Of a DNA stretch of 64,000 nucleotides, positions 62,823 to 64,000 are shown piece after piece; positions within the stretch are counted from its first letter, which is position 1, and every line of letters begins with the position of its first letter. The position numbers were made by a program, and so were the translations under genes. The notes under the pieces were generated by a model. That model did no database searches. It saw nothing but the letters and a program-made list of their open reading frames with translations, and was not told the DNA's origin. The stretch lies in the NCBI RefSeq assembly GCF_900188105.1, contig NZ_FZNP01000001.1:372001-436000 (forward strand). Direction: 5' to 3'. This DNA comes from Actinomadura mexicana. Lineage in GTDB: Bacteria; Actinomycetota; Actinomycetes; Streptosporangiales; Streptosporangiaceae.

Positions 62823-63575
62823 TCAGCGCGGCCTGTCGAGCAGATCCTTGATCAGCTGCCGTACCCGGTCGGCCGGCAGGTGCTCGACCCTCTCCTTGAT
62901 CTTGCCTTTCCGCAGGATGGTCTCCGGCCGCGTCCGCTCGCCGGAGACGGGGATGTAGACGTTGGTCGCGGAACGCACGGGAGGGCCCTGGAGGAACAGT
63001 GTCGCGGCCAGGCCGGGCCCGGCCCTGGCGACCTTGTGCAGTTCGGTCTCGCTCAGGTGGACCGTCGTGCCCGCCGACATCGTGGTGGTGAACCCGCAGT
63101 CCAGCGCGGCGGGGCCTCGCGGCAGCATCTCGTAGGCGGCGGCCTCACCCGGGCTGCGGTATTCGCATGCCACGTGGGTGGGGGCGGCCCCGGTCCGTGT
63201 GGAATGCGAGTAGCTCTCCCAGCGCAGCCGACCGCATAAGAGCGTGCTCCAGAACGACCATCGGTGGTCGTGGACGTTCTCGCCGCCGCCGGCCGTCGAG
63301 TCGTGCCAGGCGTGCAGGACGAGCTTGTGCCCGGTCAGTTCACGCGACGACCATTCGTCCGATGCCACGAGAACGAACTTGAGGAACCCGTTGGCATGGA
63401 TGCGGGCGCGGCGTTCCACGAGGGCGGCGGCGCGCTGGTCGCCGGTGTCGAGGGTCTTGGCGACCTCGGCCACCAGGTCGAAGGCCAGGCTTCGGGCATC
63501 GAGTGCCGCTCCGCGCAGCGTACGCGCGAGCGACTCGGCCGGCTCACCCGGGGCGAGGAGCGGCGGCCGGTTCAT
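62823..63575 (-). CDS. Cupin-like protein of unknown function
   Basis: The 250-residue protein has a helical N terminus (about 1-75) followed by a beta-rich half with VHDHRWSFWSTLLCGRLRWE and a later TTVHLSETELHKVARAGPGL. The HDH and late H residues are arranged like a cupin metal site. I cannot place it in a named family. The start overlaps the stop of the upstream gene (ATGA), so it is coupled to the cyclase-like protein. It converges with the ParB-like gene. Confidence 0.55.
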   Translation of the reverse strand: MNRPPLLAPGEPAESLARTLRGAALDARSLAFDLVAEVAKTLDTGDQRAAALVERRARIHANGFLKFVLVASDEWSSRELTGHKLVLHAWHDSTAGGGENVHDHRWSFWSTLLCGRLRWESYSHSTRTGAAPTHVACEYRSPGEAAAYEMLPRGPAALDCGFTTTMSAGTTVHLSETELHKVARAGPGLAATLFLQGPPVRSATNVYIPVSGERTRPETILRKGKIKERVEHLPADRVRQLIKDLLDRPR

Positions 63576-64000
63576 GCCTCGACCTGCCAGACGTGGCCGT
63601 GGCCGATGAACTCCTTCGCCACGAGGTCGAGCTCGCCGAGGTGATGGTACCCGTCGTCGCGCGGGCGCCAGCGGCTTCCGAGAACGTCCCGCATGTCGGG
63701 ACTGATGAGGAGGTTGTTCTGGCGGGGAGCGAGCGCGGTGGGCTGGGCGGCGCCCACGGGCGCGAGGCCCTCCCGCATGGCGATCGCCAGCGCCTGCTCC
63801 AGCCGGCACACCTCGATGATCGCCGCGCCGTCGAACGCCAGGGCGAAGCTCCCGACGCCGCTGACACGCCCGTACTCGTACTCGCCGTAGTGCAGGGCCA
63901 TCCGGGACCCGACCCGGTACTGGGGGTTCCTGATCGCCTCATTCAGGTCGTCGATGCGGCGGACCACGGCGCGCCATTCCTCCAGGAGTTCGTCGACCGT
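63572..64000 (-). CDS. Partial protein with class III cyclase-homology C terminus
   Basis: The gene enters from the right edge, so its 5' end is missing; the frame is open to base 64000. The visible 142 residues read SRMALHYGEYEYGRVSGVGS, LISPDMRDVLGSRW and YHHLGELDLVAKEFIGHGHV. This is the order of the last third of class III nucleotide cyclases (RIGxHxGE, then VSxxxRxLLG, then FxxLGxxxLKG). Key catalytic residues would lie outside the window or are not evident, so it may be a degenerate, non-catalytic cyclase-like domain. It is coupled to the cupin-like gene. Confidence 0.5.
   Translation of the reverse strand, partial: TVDELLEEWRAVVRRIDDLNEAIRNPQYRVGSRMALHYGEYEYGRVSGVGSFALAFDGAAIIEVCRLEQALAIAMREGLAPVGAAQPTALAPRQNNLLISPDMRDVLGSRWRPRDDGYHHLGELDLVAKEFIGHGHVWQVEA

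Overview
The window is from a high-GC actinomycete chromosome. GC is high throughout, codons are G/C-ended, and the gene set is typical of actinomycetes: partner-switching SpoIIE phosphatases, a PucR regulator, a TipA-like MerR, a furA-katG pair, TerD and DISARM genes. Many genes are joined by ATGA or GTGA overlaps. A Streptosporangiales-type organism such as an Actinomadura relative is a guess. No tRNA, rRNA, CRISPR array or intact transposase is visible.

Left part (1-18,100), nitrogen and stress genes. A leftward urease operon (urea transporter, ureA, a CbiX-like protein with a histidine-glycine run, ureB, ureC, ureF, ureG) runs off the left edge. Next is a six-gene leftward stressosome operon: rsbR, rsbS, rsbT, an RsbT/RsbX-like fusion, a hybrid histidine kinase and a receiver-GAF-PP2C phosphatase. 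A rightward set (DUF1989 protein, old yellow enzyme, deacetylase-fold hydrolase) faces a PucR regulator that is divergent from an NCS1 nucleobase transporter. This looks like a cyclic-amide or nucleobase catabolic unit, and the urease could use the urea it releases.

Middle (18,400-43,800), mixed single genes and small operons: an acyl-CoA ligase/MpaB pair with a divergent TetR, an isochorismatase-like hydrolase, a secreted protein, katG flanked by two Fur paralogues, a nitroreductase, an Lrp regulator with a divergent NAD(P)-binding protein, VOC proteins, an acyltransferase, a large TerD-domain protein, an MFS exporter, a four-domain PAS-PP2C-ATPase-STAS protein, a SUFU-family protein, and TetR, ArsR and TipA-like regulators with their neighbours.

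Right part (43,850-64,000), accessory and defence DNA. Three tandem units (one truncated) encode related small glycine-rich membrane proteins. The two intact units share a nearly identical, hairpin-rich 5' leader, and all three end in near-identical terminators. A perfect 20-bp direct repeat flanks the array. Next comes a leftward operon of 14.4 kb: a large adenine methylase, DrmA, DrmB, a small coupled ORF, DrmC, a second N6-methylase with helix-turn-helix and S-like ends, and a Ser/Thr kinase with TPR-like repeats. This is a DISARM-type phage-defence locus without an evident drmD, carrying extra methylase and kinase genes. Beyond it are a nucleotidyltransferase, a ParB-like protein, a cupin-like protein and a cyclase-homology protein cut by the right edge.

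The most unusual items are the leader-ORF-terminator array, the DISARM variant with its kinase, and the His-rich CbiX-like protein standing where a urease nickel chaperone would be expected.
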